A stretch of DNA of 64,000 bases from Kuafuiihalomonas sp050331295 (GTDB taxonomy: Bacteria > Myxococcota > Kuafuiibacteriia > Kuafuiibacteriales > Kuafuiibacteriaceae). The stretch spans positions 186,001-250,000 of the forward strand of contig JBHJGZ010000008.1 in the NCBI GenBank assembly GCA_050331295.1, given 5' to 3'. Under the pieces are notes generated by a model that was not told the origin of the DNA, searched no databases, and saw only the letters and a program-made list of their open reading frames with translations. Both the position numbers and the translations under genes were made by a program. Shown piece after piece: positions 1 through 7,622 of this stretch (position 1 is its first letter; each line of letters begins with the position of its first letter).

Positions 1-2
1 GT

Positions 3-116
3 CGTGGTACTCGAATGGTCCGAGCGGCAAAGCGTCGAACCGAAAGGGGCACCGCTGCTCTCAAGCCGCGTGTGAAGCGGCTCGTTCGACGGATCCGAAG
101 GGCACTGCAGCGATAG
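3..116 (+). CDS. possible 3' end of an unidentified gene
   Basis: Frame 3 is open from the window edge to a TAG at 114-116. It encodes a short, strongly basic tail with alternating Arg/Lys and Leu (for example VKRLVRRIRRALQR at the end). Such tails are common at the C-terminus of membrane-associated glycosyltransferases and similar enzymes, but no domain is visible. Frame 1 also stays open, to a TGA near position 75, so the choice of frame is uncertain. The body of the gene would lie outside the window. Confidence 0.25.
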   Translation, partial: RGTRMVRAAKRRTERGTAALKPRVKRLVRRIRRALQR

Positions 117-141
117 TCGCGGATCGCCCGACTTCCCGCGG

Positions 142-1206
142 CTACGCTGCGTGGAGACCTTCCACCATCTCGATGGTCCGGGCGAGCTCGTCGAGGCTTG
201 CTCGAAAATGCCCGTCCGATTCAGGCGCTCCGACCATCAGCGCGTAGGGAATGCCGAGGGCATCCGCATAGTCCTTGCTGCTGACCACGAATCGATGCGG
301 ACTCACGATACTCACAAAGGCGCCTTTGGTATCCATGGCCAGCAACGCATGGAGCATTCCGCTTCCTTCGATCCCGACCACCAGTCGAGCGTCGCGAAGC
401 GCGTTCAGCATCTGGGTGACCGTCATGCCCATGGGGTCGATGACGACGAAGCCGCGCTTCGATGCCCAGTCAGCGAGTTCCTCTTCATTGACCATCTTCC
501 GGTCCACGCCCTGCCGGCGGCGCAACATGAACACCGCGTGCCCAGTGGACTGGCCATCTACGGCGGACCGCGCACGTCGCCGCATCTCGTGGGTTCTGCG
601 GCGACGGTCGATGTTCTGGCCCAAGTCGTCGAAAACGATGAGATGGCCGACCCGTGCCTTCGTCACTGTACGTCGAGGAAGGTTCAGGATGTGTTCGTAC
701 TGGGGAGCATGCGGCCAATCATCGGAAGGCGGAAGCGCGAGAGATGGTGCCCCCATGGCTTCGGCGAGGAGCGCTTGGCCGTTGTCCATGAAGAGCCAGT
801 CACCGAACCAACGAAGGCCGGTGTACGTGCTGATCAATGCACCTTCTTCGATGTCGACCCTTGGAAGCGCGCGATGATCCCAGAAGTTGCGGAGCGTGGA
901 TTCATCCTTAAGGCGGGCTCGATGGCCTCGACAGAAGAATCCGTTCGGGATGATTTCGGCGTTACTCAAGTGATAGGCTTTCGTACCACGATTATGCCAC
1001 GACCCACCGCGGGCGACGCTGAGCTGCGCGGTGAGCGACGTGAATGGGTCCGAATCGAGGGCCCTTTCCAACATGCCGGGGAGCATCTTCGCCTCTGGCC
1101 GTTCGATGCGCTCGTCATCGCTGATGGTTTCGATATCGGTGGCGACCTGTTCCAAAGAGGCCGATTTCGAAAGAAGACGGCGAGCAGCATATCCGACGAA
1201 CGACAT
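142..1206 (-). CDS. GT61/DUF563-like glycosyltransferase
   Basis: The protein of about 354 residues resembles the DUF563 (glycosyltransferase family 61) proteins that add sugars during capsule or surface-glycan synthesis. The recognisable part is the C-terminal half: a strand with VVIDPMGMTVTQ, then a VGIEGSGMLHALLAM segment matching the conserved GxxGSxL/H nucleotide-sugar-site region of the family, then a hydrophobic strand before the stop. The start was set at the ATG at 1204-1206. The frame remains open to 1458, but that extra part would overlap the divergent symporter gene at 1379. An ATG at 1357-1359 is the alternative start. No signal peptide is visible, so a cytosolic or membrane-peripheral enzyme is inferred. 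Donor and acceptor are unknown. Confidence 0.7.
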   Translation of the reverse strand: MSFVGYAARRLLSKSASLEQVATDIETISDDERIERPEAKMLPGMLERALDSDPFTSLTAQLSVARGGSWHNRGTKAYHLSNAEIIPNGFFCRGHRARLKDESTLRNFWDHRALPRVDIEEGALISTYTGLRWFGDWLFMDNGQALLAEAMGAPSLALPPSDDWPHAPQYEHILNLPRRTVTKARVGHLIVFDDLGQNIDRRRRTHEMRRRARSAVDGQSTGHAVFMLRRRQGVDRKMVNEEELADWASKRGFVVIDPMGMTVTQMLNALRDARLVVGIEGSGMLHALLAMDTKGAFVSIVSPHRFVVSSKDYADALGIPYALMVGAPESDGHFRASLDELARTIEMVEGLHAA

Positions 1207-1378
1207 TTCCGGCTGGCTCCACCAGAATCCTAACGTGCAGAAGCAACGTGCGCAAAGGTCCAGGGGCGCGCAGAACGGGTCCGTCCCGTTCAGGGTCCTG
1301 CGCTCATGGGACGACGGTGCCGGAGAGAATGCGACCGTCGACGGCCAAACGGGAAACATGCGATGAGCAGCACAACTC

Positions 1379-3529
1379 ATGAAACTCACGCTATCCGCGC
1401 AAGTATTGCTGGGGCTGATTCTTGGGATCTCCGTGGGGCTCTTTTTCGGTGACGGCATCGGACCGATTCAAGTGGTGGGCGACGCCTTCGTGCGCCTGCT
1501 CCAGATGACCGTCGTGCCCTATATCGCCGTCTCTCTGATTCGGGCGGTGGGCGGATTGCAGGTCGAGACGGCTCGCTTGCTGGCCTTGCGGGCGGGGACG
1601 GTTCTCATCGTCACATGGATGGTGGCCCTGACGTTCGTGGCGGTCTTCCCGCTCTTTCTTCCGGCGACGGAGTCAGCCAGCTTTTTCAGTTCTTCGTTGG
1701 TCGCGGAGCGCGAGCCCTTCGACTTCATCGGCCTCTTCATCCCCTCCAATCCTTTCTTCAGTTTGGCTCACGACATCGTGCCGGCGGTGGTCCTCTTCAG
1801 CATCGCACTCGGCGTCGCGCTGATTCGGGTGCCCAACAAGGAAGGCTTGCTCCAAGTCCTCACCGTCCTGGAGCAAGCGTTGACTTCCATCACCGGTGTG
1901 GTTGCCCGGCTGGCTCCAATCGGCGTGTTTGCGCTAACCGCCTCCGCGGCCGGCACCATGGACTTTGGAGATCTGCAAAGGCTTCAGATCTACCTGGTCG
2001 TCTACGTCCTGTGCGCGCTTCTCTTGGCGTTCTGGGTCCTTCCATCCCTGGTGGCGACCGTCACCCCCCTCACTTGGTCGGACATCGTTCGGCCCACCAG
2101 AGGCGCGGTGATCACGGCTTTCGCCACCGGGAACCTGCTGGTGGTCATTCCGATGCTGGCCCAAGAGGTACGGGACCTCGCCGTAGCGCGGGCCGAATCC
2201 CCGGAGGCCACCGCCACCGCAATCGAAGTCATCGTCCCTGCTTCCTTCAATTTTCCGAGCGCTGGAAAGCTGCTCACGCTCTCGTTCCTTCCGTTCGGAG
2301 CATGGTTCGTCGGCTCGTCCATCCAGCTCGGCGACTACCCGGGCTTCCTCGCCACGGGGCTGTTCTCCTTCTTCGGCTCGACGGCAACCGCGATCCCTTT
2401 TCTCCTCGATTTTCTCCAACTCCCTGTCGATCTCTTCGAGATATTCTTGGCGCTGGACGTGATCGCCAGCCGCTTCGGGGTCATGCTCGCCGCCATGAAC
2501 ACGGTCTGTTTGGCCCTACTGGGAGCCTTCGCTACCGCGGGAGGACTCAAGGTTCGACCGGTCGCTTTGGCCCGTTTCTTCGTGACGACCGGAGGCGCGC
2601 TGGGCGGTCTGATTTTGATCGTTCGGTTGCTCTATGGATCATTCGATTTCGACGCCGAGACCTATCAACAATTCATAGGAATGGATCTTCGCCTGCAGTC
2701 GGCGCCATCGGCGCATGTTCGGAAAGAGCCTCCGGTTCCCTCGGAGACGTACGTGGGTCGTCGACTTTCGAGGATCCAGACGCAGAAGAAGCTCCGAGTC
2801 TGCTATTTCCCCCAGGCGCTGCCCTTCGCGTTCGTCAATGCGAAGGCGGAACTCGTAGGTTTCGATATCGAAATGGCACATCGTCTGGCTCGAGAGCTCG
2901 GTGTCGCGGTCGAATTCGTGCGAGTTTCGCGTGGTCGGCTCCCTGGTCACCTGGACGGCGGAACTTGCGATATCGCGATGTCCGGACTCGCGGTGAGCAC
3001 CGAAAGGGCGAGCCAAATGGCCCTTTCTGAGCCCTACCTTCAAACGACGATGGCCTTAATCGTCGAAGACTTCCGTCGTGGAGCATTCATGGATTGGGCG
3101 CTGTTGAGGCGGACAGAGGGTCTGAGGATCGCGGTCCCCCCAGTTTCGGACTACGTGGAGATCCTGCACGAACTTCTTCCTGACGCCGATCTGCTGCCCG
3201 TGAAGTCTGCTCGAAGCTTCTTCCGACAGGACGCCGAGACCGAGTTCGACGCGTTTCTTCATACCGCCGAGGCGGGTTCAGCGTGGACACTCATCTACCC
3301 TTCATTCTCGGTGGTGGTTCCAGAGCCGGGCCGTGTGAAAGTACCTCTCGCCTATGCCATGCCCCAGAACGACCCCTCATTCGCTCAGTTCGTGAATCGA
3401 TGGATTGATCTTCAGCAGAGCAATGGCACGGTCCAGAGGTTGTTCGATCATTGGGTCAGGGGGGAGGCCACCAAAGCGAAGCAGCATCGGTGGTCGGTCA
3501 TTCGGGACGTGCTCCATTGGGTGGATTGA
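1379..3529 (+). CDS. dicarboxylate/amino acid:cation symporter fused to a family 3 solute-binding domain
   Basis: A 716-residue fusion. Residues 1 to about 425 form a sodium:dicarboxylate symporter (SDF/DctA-GltP family) with many hydrophobic segments, the last at about 399-420. After a Pro/Arg-rich linker, residues about 463-700 match extracellular solute-binding proteins of family 3 (SBP_bac_3). This part begins KKLRVCYFPQALPF, followed by LVGFDIEMAHRLA and CDIAMSGLAVS, the usual amino-acid-binding landmarks. SDF transporters normally work without a binding protein, so the covalent domain probably delivers substrate to the symporter from the periplasm or acts as a sensor (inference). The gene overlaps the convergent cytochrome gene by 32 bp at its 3' end. 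Substrate is probably an acidic amino acid or a C4-dicarboxylate. Confidence 0.88.
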   Translation: MKLTLSAQVLLGLILGISVGLFFGDGIGPIQVVGDAFVRLLQMTVVPYIAVSLIRAVGGLQVETARLLALRAGTVLIVTWMVALTFVAVFPLFLPATESASFFSSSLVAEREPFDFIGLFIPSNPFFSLAHDIVPAVVLFSIALGVALIRVPNKEGLLQVLTVLEQALTSITGVVARLAPIGVFALTASAAGTMDFGDLQRLQIYLVVYVLCALLLAFWVLPSLVATVTPLTWSDIVRPTRGAVITAFATGNLLVVIPMLAQEVRDLAVARAESPEATATAIEVIVPASFNFPSAGKLLTLSFLPFGAWFVGSSIQLGDYPGFLATGLFSFFGSTATAIPFLLDFLQLPVDLFEIFLALDVIASRFGVMLAAMNTVCLALLGAFATAGGLKVRPVALARFFVTTGGALGGLILIVRLLYGSFDFDAETYQQFIGMDLRLQSAPSAHVRKEPPVPSETYVGRRLSRIQTQKKLRVCYFPQALPFAFVNAKAELVGFDIEMAHRLARELGVAVEFVRVSRGRLPGHLDGGTCDIAMSGLAVSTERASQMALSEPYLQTTMALIVEDFRRGAFMDWALLRRTEGLRIAVPPVSDYVEILHELLPDADLLPVKSARSFFRQDAETEFDAFLHTAEAGSAWTLIYPSFSVVVPEPGRVKVPLAYAMPQNDPSFAQFVNRWIDLQQSNGTVQRLFDHWVRGEATKAKQHRWSVIRDVLHWVD

Positions 3530-4949
3530 GGGCGTCAGCGGCCCACTGAGCGGTCCGGTCGATGTGGCACTCGTTACAGGCGTTCGGTGCACCGTGAATG
3601 CCGAATCGGACCGTGTCTTCGGGACGAGGGACCGAGCTCATGAGGTGGGTCCGGGTCCGGTCTCGGAGTCCAGCCGTGATCTTTTCTATGGTTCTTGGCA
3701 GGTGGCAGTCGTAGCAGAACGAGCCCGGCGTGCCCGATCGATGACCGGAATGGTCCTCTTCCTGTCCGACCATGGTCTGATGACAGCCTAGGCAATACGC
3801 ATTGCTCTCCGACGAAGGCTCCAAGCGTCCCGGAATCGAAGGCTTCCGGTTGTCGTGGGGGTCGTGGCAATCCTGGCATCGTACGTCCGAGACCTTGAAA
3901 CAGGACGACTCGATGAAGGAACGAAACAGCATACCGATGCCTTTGGGCATCCCATCTAGATATACCTCGATGGTGGGGTCGGCGCGTCCGGGTGAAAGTG
4001 GGGTTTGATAGAAGTACGGTGAAAGGTCGTTCGTTTTGCCTACGCGACTGAATCCGGGCTCGTACATTCGGTAGATGTCGGTATTGGACATCAGGATGTC
4101 GGTCCCATGGCACCTCGCACACACGCTCGAGGCACGACCTTTGTCCAATTTCGTGGCGCTCGCAATGTATGGTGCGTGGCGTCCTCGTACCTTGGCTTGA
4201 AAGAAGCCTGCCACGCGGTTGGCGTAGTTGGTCTTGAAGTAGCCAACGTGAAGACTTCCCGGCCCGTGACAGGCTTCGCAAGCGATCCCTGGTTCGAGCC
4301 AATCCACCACCGCCCTCGTGTGCCGTTGATCCTTGGCCCGGACTTCAAGATGAGTCGTATGACAGCGGGCGCAGTAGAGATTCCATGCCGAGTTCAGTGA
4401 GCCCATCTGAAGCCATAGATCCCGCACCGTAGGAATGCTTTCCTCCTGAAAGTTCCAGTAAGGAAAGAACTCGCCTCGGGGCACGGACCACTGGAGGGGG
4501 AGGCGTCGAAGCACTCCGCCTTCCTCCTCGGTCAAGTAGACTTGTCGATACTGGAATCCGACGACCCATGCGATCTCGAAGGGCACATAGCGATCTTCGT
4601 GCGGATGCCGAAGAGCCATGTAATACTTATGGTTCCGCTTGAACATTCGGGCGACCGGAGCCCCGTCCTCGGGCCGTTGCTGAGAGGCGGTGGGCAGGGT
4701 CCAGGAGCCGCCGTCGAAGTTCCCCACCACGGCCGTTTCGCTGGGACGACGCGTCATGCGGGCATGGGATGACGCGGTCCATCTTTCATGGATGCCGGTA
4801 TGGCAGGTTCCGCAAGTGTCGCTGCCGACGTAGGCCGCGTCGTAGGTGGGATTGTAGGGCTCCACGAACCAGAGCCCCACGCCGAAGGTGATGGCAAGAG
4901 CTACGATTCCGGCGAGGATCCACCGCCTCCATCCCCGTGCTAGGCTCAC
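3498..4949 (-). CDS. membrane-anchored octahaem c-type cytochrome
   Basis: The 483-residue protein starts with a positively charged segment and a hydrophobic helix (about residues 10-28), giving an N-terminal anchor or uncleaved signal. Eight CxxCH haem-attachment motifs follow: CGTCH, CARCH, CEACH, CARCH, CQDCH, CLGCH, CYDCH and CNECH. The region after the first motif (HERWTASSHARM) matches the WxxSxH pattern of cytochrome c554 and doubled-CxxCH proteins. It should carry electrons in the periplasm; the partner is unknown. Related proteins often continue with TPR or HEAT repeats after the last haem, but this one stops about 20 residues after CNECH, inside the 3' end of the convergent symporter gene. 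A shortened C-terminus is therefore possible. The upstream gene (PPK2) is divergent. Confidence 0.9.
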   Translation of the reverse strand: MSLARGWRRWILAGIVALAITFGVGLWFVEPYNPTYDAAYVGSDTCGTCHTGIHERWTASSHARMTRRPSETAVVGNFDGGSWTLPTASQQRPEDGAPVARMFKRNHKYYMALRHPHEDRYVPFEIAWVVGFQYRQVYLTEEEGGVLRRLPLQWSVPRGEFFPYWNFQEESIPTVRDLWLQMGSLNSAWNLYCARCHTTHLEVRAKDQRHTRAVVDWLEPGIACEACHGPGSLHVGYFKTNYANRVAGFFQAKVRGRHAPYIASATKLDKGRASSVCARCHGTDILMSNTDIYRMYEPGFSRVGKTNDLSPYFYQTPLSPGRADPTIEVYLDGMPKGIGMLFRSFIESSCFKVSDVRCQDCHDPHDNRKPSIPGRLEPSSESNAYCLGCHQTMVGQEEDHSGHRSGTPGSFCYDCHLPRTIEKITAGLRDRTRTHLMSSVPRPEDTVRFGIHGAPNACNECHIDRTAQWAADALNPPNGARPE

Positions 4950-5070
4950 GACCGCGCAGGAATGTCACGGCTGCCTCGTGCCGGCAAGGGAGAGGTGGGG
5001 CCTGGCGTGGGTCAAGCCGCATTCTTTCGACGGATTCGGAGTGGATCATTCCCGGACGACGGCCATCGAC

Positions 5071-6516
5071 ATGAACAAGGCAGAATTCAAGACCCGCGAG
5101 AGGGACCTTCGGACCCAACTTCTCGACGCGCAATTCGACGTGCGGGCGGCCCGGAGCCGAGCCGTCCTGATTTTGTTGAACGGCCCCGATGGTTCGGGGA
5201 AGGGAGCGGTTTTGAATCGCCTGTTCGAGTGGCTCGACCCGCGGGGCGTCAGAGCTCTGGCCTACGACATCGAACGAGAGATCGGAGCCTATCCACCTGC
5301 CTGGCGGTATTGGAGAGATCTCCCGCCCCGAGGACGCATCGGTGTGGTGCTCGGTTCGTGGTACCACTTCCTCTTGCTTCGGCGGGCGACCGAACAGATC
5401 GACGAACAGCAGTTTCGAACTGGACTGGAAAACATCAACCGATGGGAAGCGATGATGCACCGCGACGGTGTCCTTCTGCTCAAGATCTGGCTTCAGCTTT
5501 CCCCCGAAACCGCCCAGCAGCGGTACAATGAGAAGAAGCGTCAGAGGGGCCCGATGAGGCGACCTCTCGTCAGGGAATGGGGCGAGATCGACACGAAGAA
5601 GGAGCGGGCCCGCCTCGTCGAGGCAGCTAGACTGATGGGCGAAGCCACGCACCGGAGCCGAATGCCCTGGCACCTCGTACCGGCGGATGATTCGAACCGG
5701 CGGGACATTGCGGTGGGCGAGCTCCTGCTGTCCGTTTTGCGTTCGGCCGAGTCGACTCAGGTTCGCGGTACGACGTCGCAGCCCGCGACTCGCTTCTCCG
5801 CGGCACCGTCTATCCTGGCCCAGCTCGATCTCTCCCGTTCCCTCGACAAGCGGGAAGCTCGAAAAAGACTCCAGGAGGCGCAGGAACGACTCTACGACCT
5901 ATCGCGGTGCCGTGCTTTCAAGGGACGTGCACTGGTATGCGTGTTCGAAGGACAAGACGCGGCGGGAAAGGGGGGAGCCATTCGGCGTCTTCGTGCTGCC
6001 CTCGATCCCCGCCAGGCCACGGTGTATCCCATTGGTGCTCCCACCGAGGAGGAACGCGCTCGACCCTATCTATGGCGCTTTTGGCGGAGGCTTCCCCCTC
6101 GCGGTGCCATCTCGGTCTTCGACCGGAGCTGGTACGGCAGGGTGCTGGTCGAACGGGTCGAAGGCTTGGCGAGGGAGGATGAGTGGCAGCTCGCCTACGA
6201 CGAGATCAATGACTTCGAACGACAGCTGCACAACGATGGATACATCATCCACAAGTTCTGGCTCGCCATCGATGCTGACGAGCAATTGCGCCGCTTCGAA
6301 GCGCGAAAGGACACACCGCACAAGCGCTTCAAGATCACGGATGAAGATTGGCGGAATCGCGCGAAGTGGGATGCCTACAGAGCTGCGGTCGACGACATGC
6401 TTGCTTTGACTTCTCCATCTTCGGCACCTTGGACCGTCGTCGAGTCGAACGACAAACGTTTTGCCAGGGTCAAGGTCGTGGAGACCTTGGTGACCCGCCT
6501 CGAGTCCGAGCTCTGA
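5071..6516 (+). CDS. pap: two-domain polyphosphate kinase 2 (polyphosphate:AMP phosphotransferase type)
   Basis: The 481-residue protein has two tandem PPK2 domains, the arrangement of class II PPK2 (PAP), which uses polyphosphate to phosphorylate AMP to ADP. Domain 1 has a Walker A at residues 38-45 (GPDGSGKG). Domain 2 has GQDAAGKG near residues 293-301 followed by the DRSWYG lid/catalytic motif. The matching place in domain 1 reads LGSWYH, lacking the Asp, so the second domain is the likely catalytic one, as is known for this class. The start ATG at 5071 gives the family length and leaves room for a divergent promoter with the cytochrome gene; the frame is open upstream to 4888 but overlaps that gene. 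The 3' end overlaps the HdeD-like gene by 142 bp on the other strand. Confidence 0.92.
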   Translation: MNKAEFKTRERDLRTQLLDAQFDVRAARSRAVLILLNGPDGSGKGAVLNRLFEWLDPRGVRALAYDIEREIGAYPPAWRYWRDLPPRGRIGVVLGSWYHFLLLRRATEQIDEQQFRTGLENINRWEAMMHRDGVLLLKIWLQLSPETAQQRYNEKKRQRGPMRRPLVREWGEIDTKKERARLVEAARLMGEATHRSRMPWHLVPADDSNRRDIAVGELLLSVLRSAESTQVRGTTSQPATRFSAAPSILAQLDLSRSLDKREARKRLQEAQERLYDLSRCRAFKGRALVCVFEGQDAAGKGGAIRRLRAALDPRQATVYPIGAPTEEERARPYLWRFWRRLPPRGAISVFDRSWYGRVLVERVEGLAREDEWQLAYDEINDFERQLHNDGYIIHKFWLAIDADEQLRRFEARKDTPHKRFKITDEDWRNRAKWDAYRAAVDDMLALTSPSSAPWTVVESNDKRFARVKVVETLVTRLESEL

Positions 6517-7097
6517 CTCCTCAACATGGAGGGCTCATGCAGAGCTAAGGCGGACGGCTGGTGCGAAGCAGCCGCACCGGCCCAGTGCCCGCACGCGATC
6601 ATGGCCCAGCCGGCAAAAACGAAGCGAGCACCGATCAGGACGCCAGGAAGCCAGATGCCAGCCTCGGGGAACCGACTCCATATGAAGACGGCCAGCCCCA
6701 CAGAGACCATCCCGCTGATCAGCATCCAGATCCATCCCGAAGCGGGTCGTATCTGGAGTGCCGCCGCAACCTCCGTCACGCCTTCGATGAAGAACCATGC
6801 GAGCAAAACTGCGCTCAGCGACAGGACGCCGACGATGGGCTTCGCAAGCAAGATCCCGCCCGCGAGGACGGAGATGAACCCGAAAACGAACCTCATCGCG
6901 CCACGCGCGAAGGTATCGGCGCGAAAAGCGTACACCGTCCGCACGATGCCGGCGGCGAGGAGCACGAGTCCCACCAAGATCGCGAGTCCGACGCCGCTGA
7001 TCAAAGGAAATGCGAATGAGAGAACGCCCAAAAGGACCGTGAAGACGCCAAACAAGGTCACGCTCGTCGCGGCACCGTTACGAGATCCGTACATCAT
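6375..7097 (-). CDS. HdeD/DUF308 family membrane protein with extended C-terminus
   Basis: The 240-residue product has six hydrophobic helices in its first about 180 residues, arranged as three helical hairpins with glycine-rich ends, as in the HdeD (DUF308) family of inner-membrane acid-stress proteins. A purine-rich stretch (aaggagaggc) lies upstream of tandem ATG codons; either may start. The final about 50 residues are hydrophilic, Ser/Thr-rich and encoded exactly antisense to the end of the PPK2 gene. The family normally ends near the last helix, so this tail may be read-through into the neighbour after loss of an original stop. Biochemical function of the family is poorly known. Confidence 0.82.
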   Translation of the reverse strand: MMYGSRNGAATSVTLFGVFTVLLGVLSFAFPLISGVGLAILVGLVLLAAGIVRTVYAFRADTFARGAMRFVFGFISVLAGGILLAKPIVGVLSLSAVLLAWFFIEGVTEVAAALQIRPASGWIWMLISGMVSVGLAVFIWSRFPEAGIWLPGVLIGARFVFAGWAMIACGHWAGAAASHQPSALALHEPSMLRSQSSDSRRVTKVSTTLTLAKRLSFDSTTVQGAEDGEVKASMSSTAAL

Positions 7098-7331
7098 GGA
7101 ATCAGGCCTCTCCTTCTCAATCCTTTAACCGACGCGCGGTGATGACAAGAAGAACGTACATGGGAGTCACTTCAATGATGTCTTTCGAGAGCGAGTGGGA
7201 ACTACGCCGGGGAGATTCAGGCGGTCGGCGGCATCTTCCCGGGACCCACGCATCCTGCGTCGTGACGCGTGATGGAGTCGTCTCCGAAGAACGAGAAGGT
7301 CCTCGAGAAGGGAGAGCTTGAATTTGTTTGA
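7098..7331. other. intergenic stretch without recognisable gene
   Basis: These bases lie between the HdeD-like gene start and the hydrolase remnant. Short open frames exist on both strands, but none shows a protein-like composition, a good ribosome site or a known motif. The stretch must hold the promoter of the leftward HdeD gene. Confidence 0.5.
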
Positions 7332-7499
7332 TGGCGGCTGGAGGCCGGAGCCCATCCCTACAAAAGGGACCTGAAGGACCTGCAGTCTCATCCTCTGAAT
7401 GCCGGCCATTTCGTCCTGGAACCGCACGTCGACGTCGTAGCCCAGAAGATGCTCACCTTCTTCGACCGGGTCACCGAGGATGGCCGCACCGCGAAGTAA
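7332..7499 (+). pseudogene. C-terminal remnant of an alpha/beta hydrolase
   Basis: Reading from 7332 to a TAA at 7497-7499 gives a 55-residue piece beginning WRLEAGAHPYKRDLKDL, followed by LNAGHFVLEPHVDVVAQKM and FFDR. This is the usual C-terminus of epoxide-hydrolase/haloalkane-dehalogenase-like alpha/beta hydrolases: a YKRDLPDAE-type strand, the catalytic-His GHF[AV]LE motif and the last helix. A TGA directly upstream (7329-7331) closes the frame, there is no start codon at a sensible place, and no nucleophile elbow was found upstream. The fragment is read as a decayed gene. Bases 7500-7622 beyond it show no gene. Confidence 0.6.
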
Positions 7500-7622
7500 G
7501 TCCAGAAAAAGGCGGAGGGGGCGTCAAGGCTGCCGTTCGCCCTCGCATGGGCAGGCCGTCTCGGTACGGAGAAGTCAAAAAGGTTCCGGTTCCGGTTCCC
7601 TTGTGTCAGCGGATCCCTATCC

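Noticed and set aside
151..1233. 360-codon open frame on the + strand over the GT61-like gene
   Set aside because: The minus-strand product has family motifs, while the + frame is a His/Arg-rich shadow.
1615..3030. 471-codon open frame on the + strand inside the symporter fusion
   Set aside because: It is a different frame of a clearly conserved protein and is Arg/Gly/Pro-rich with no motif.
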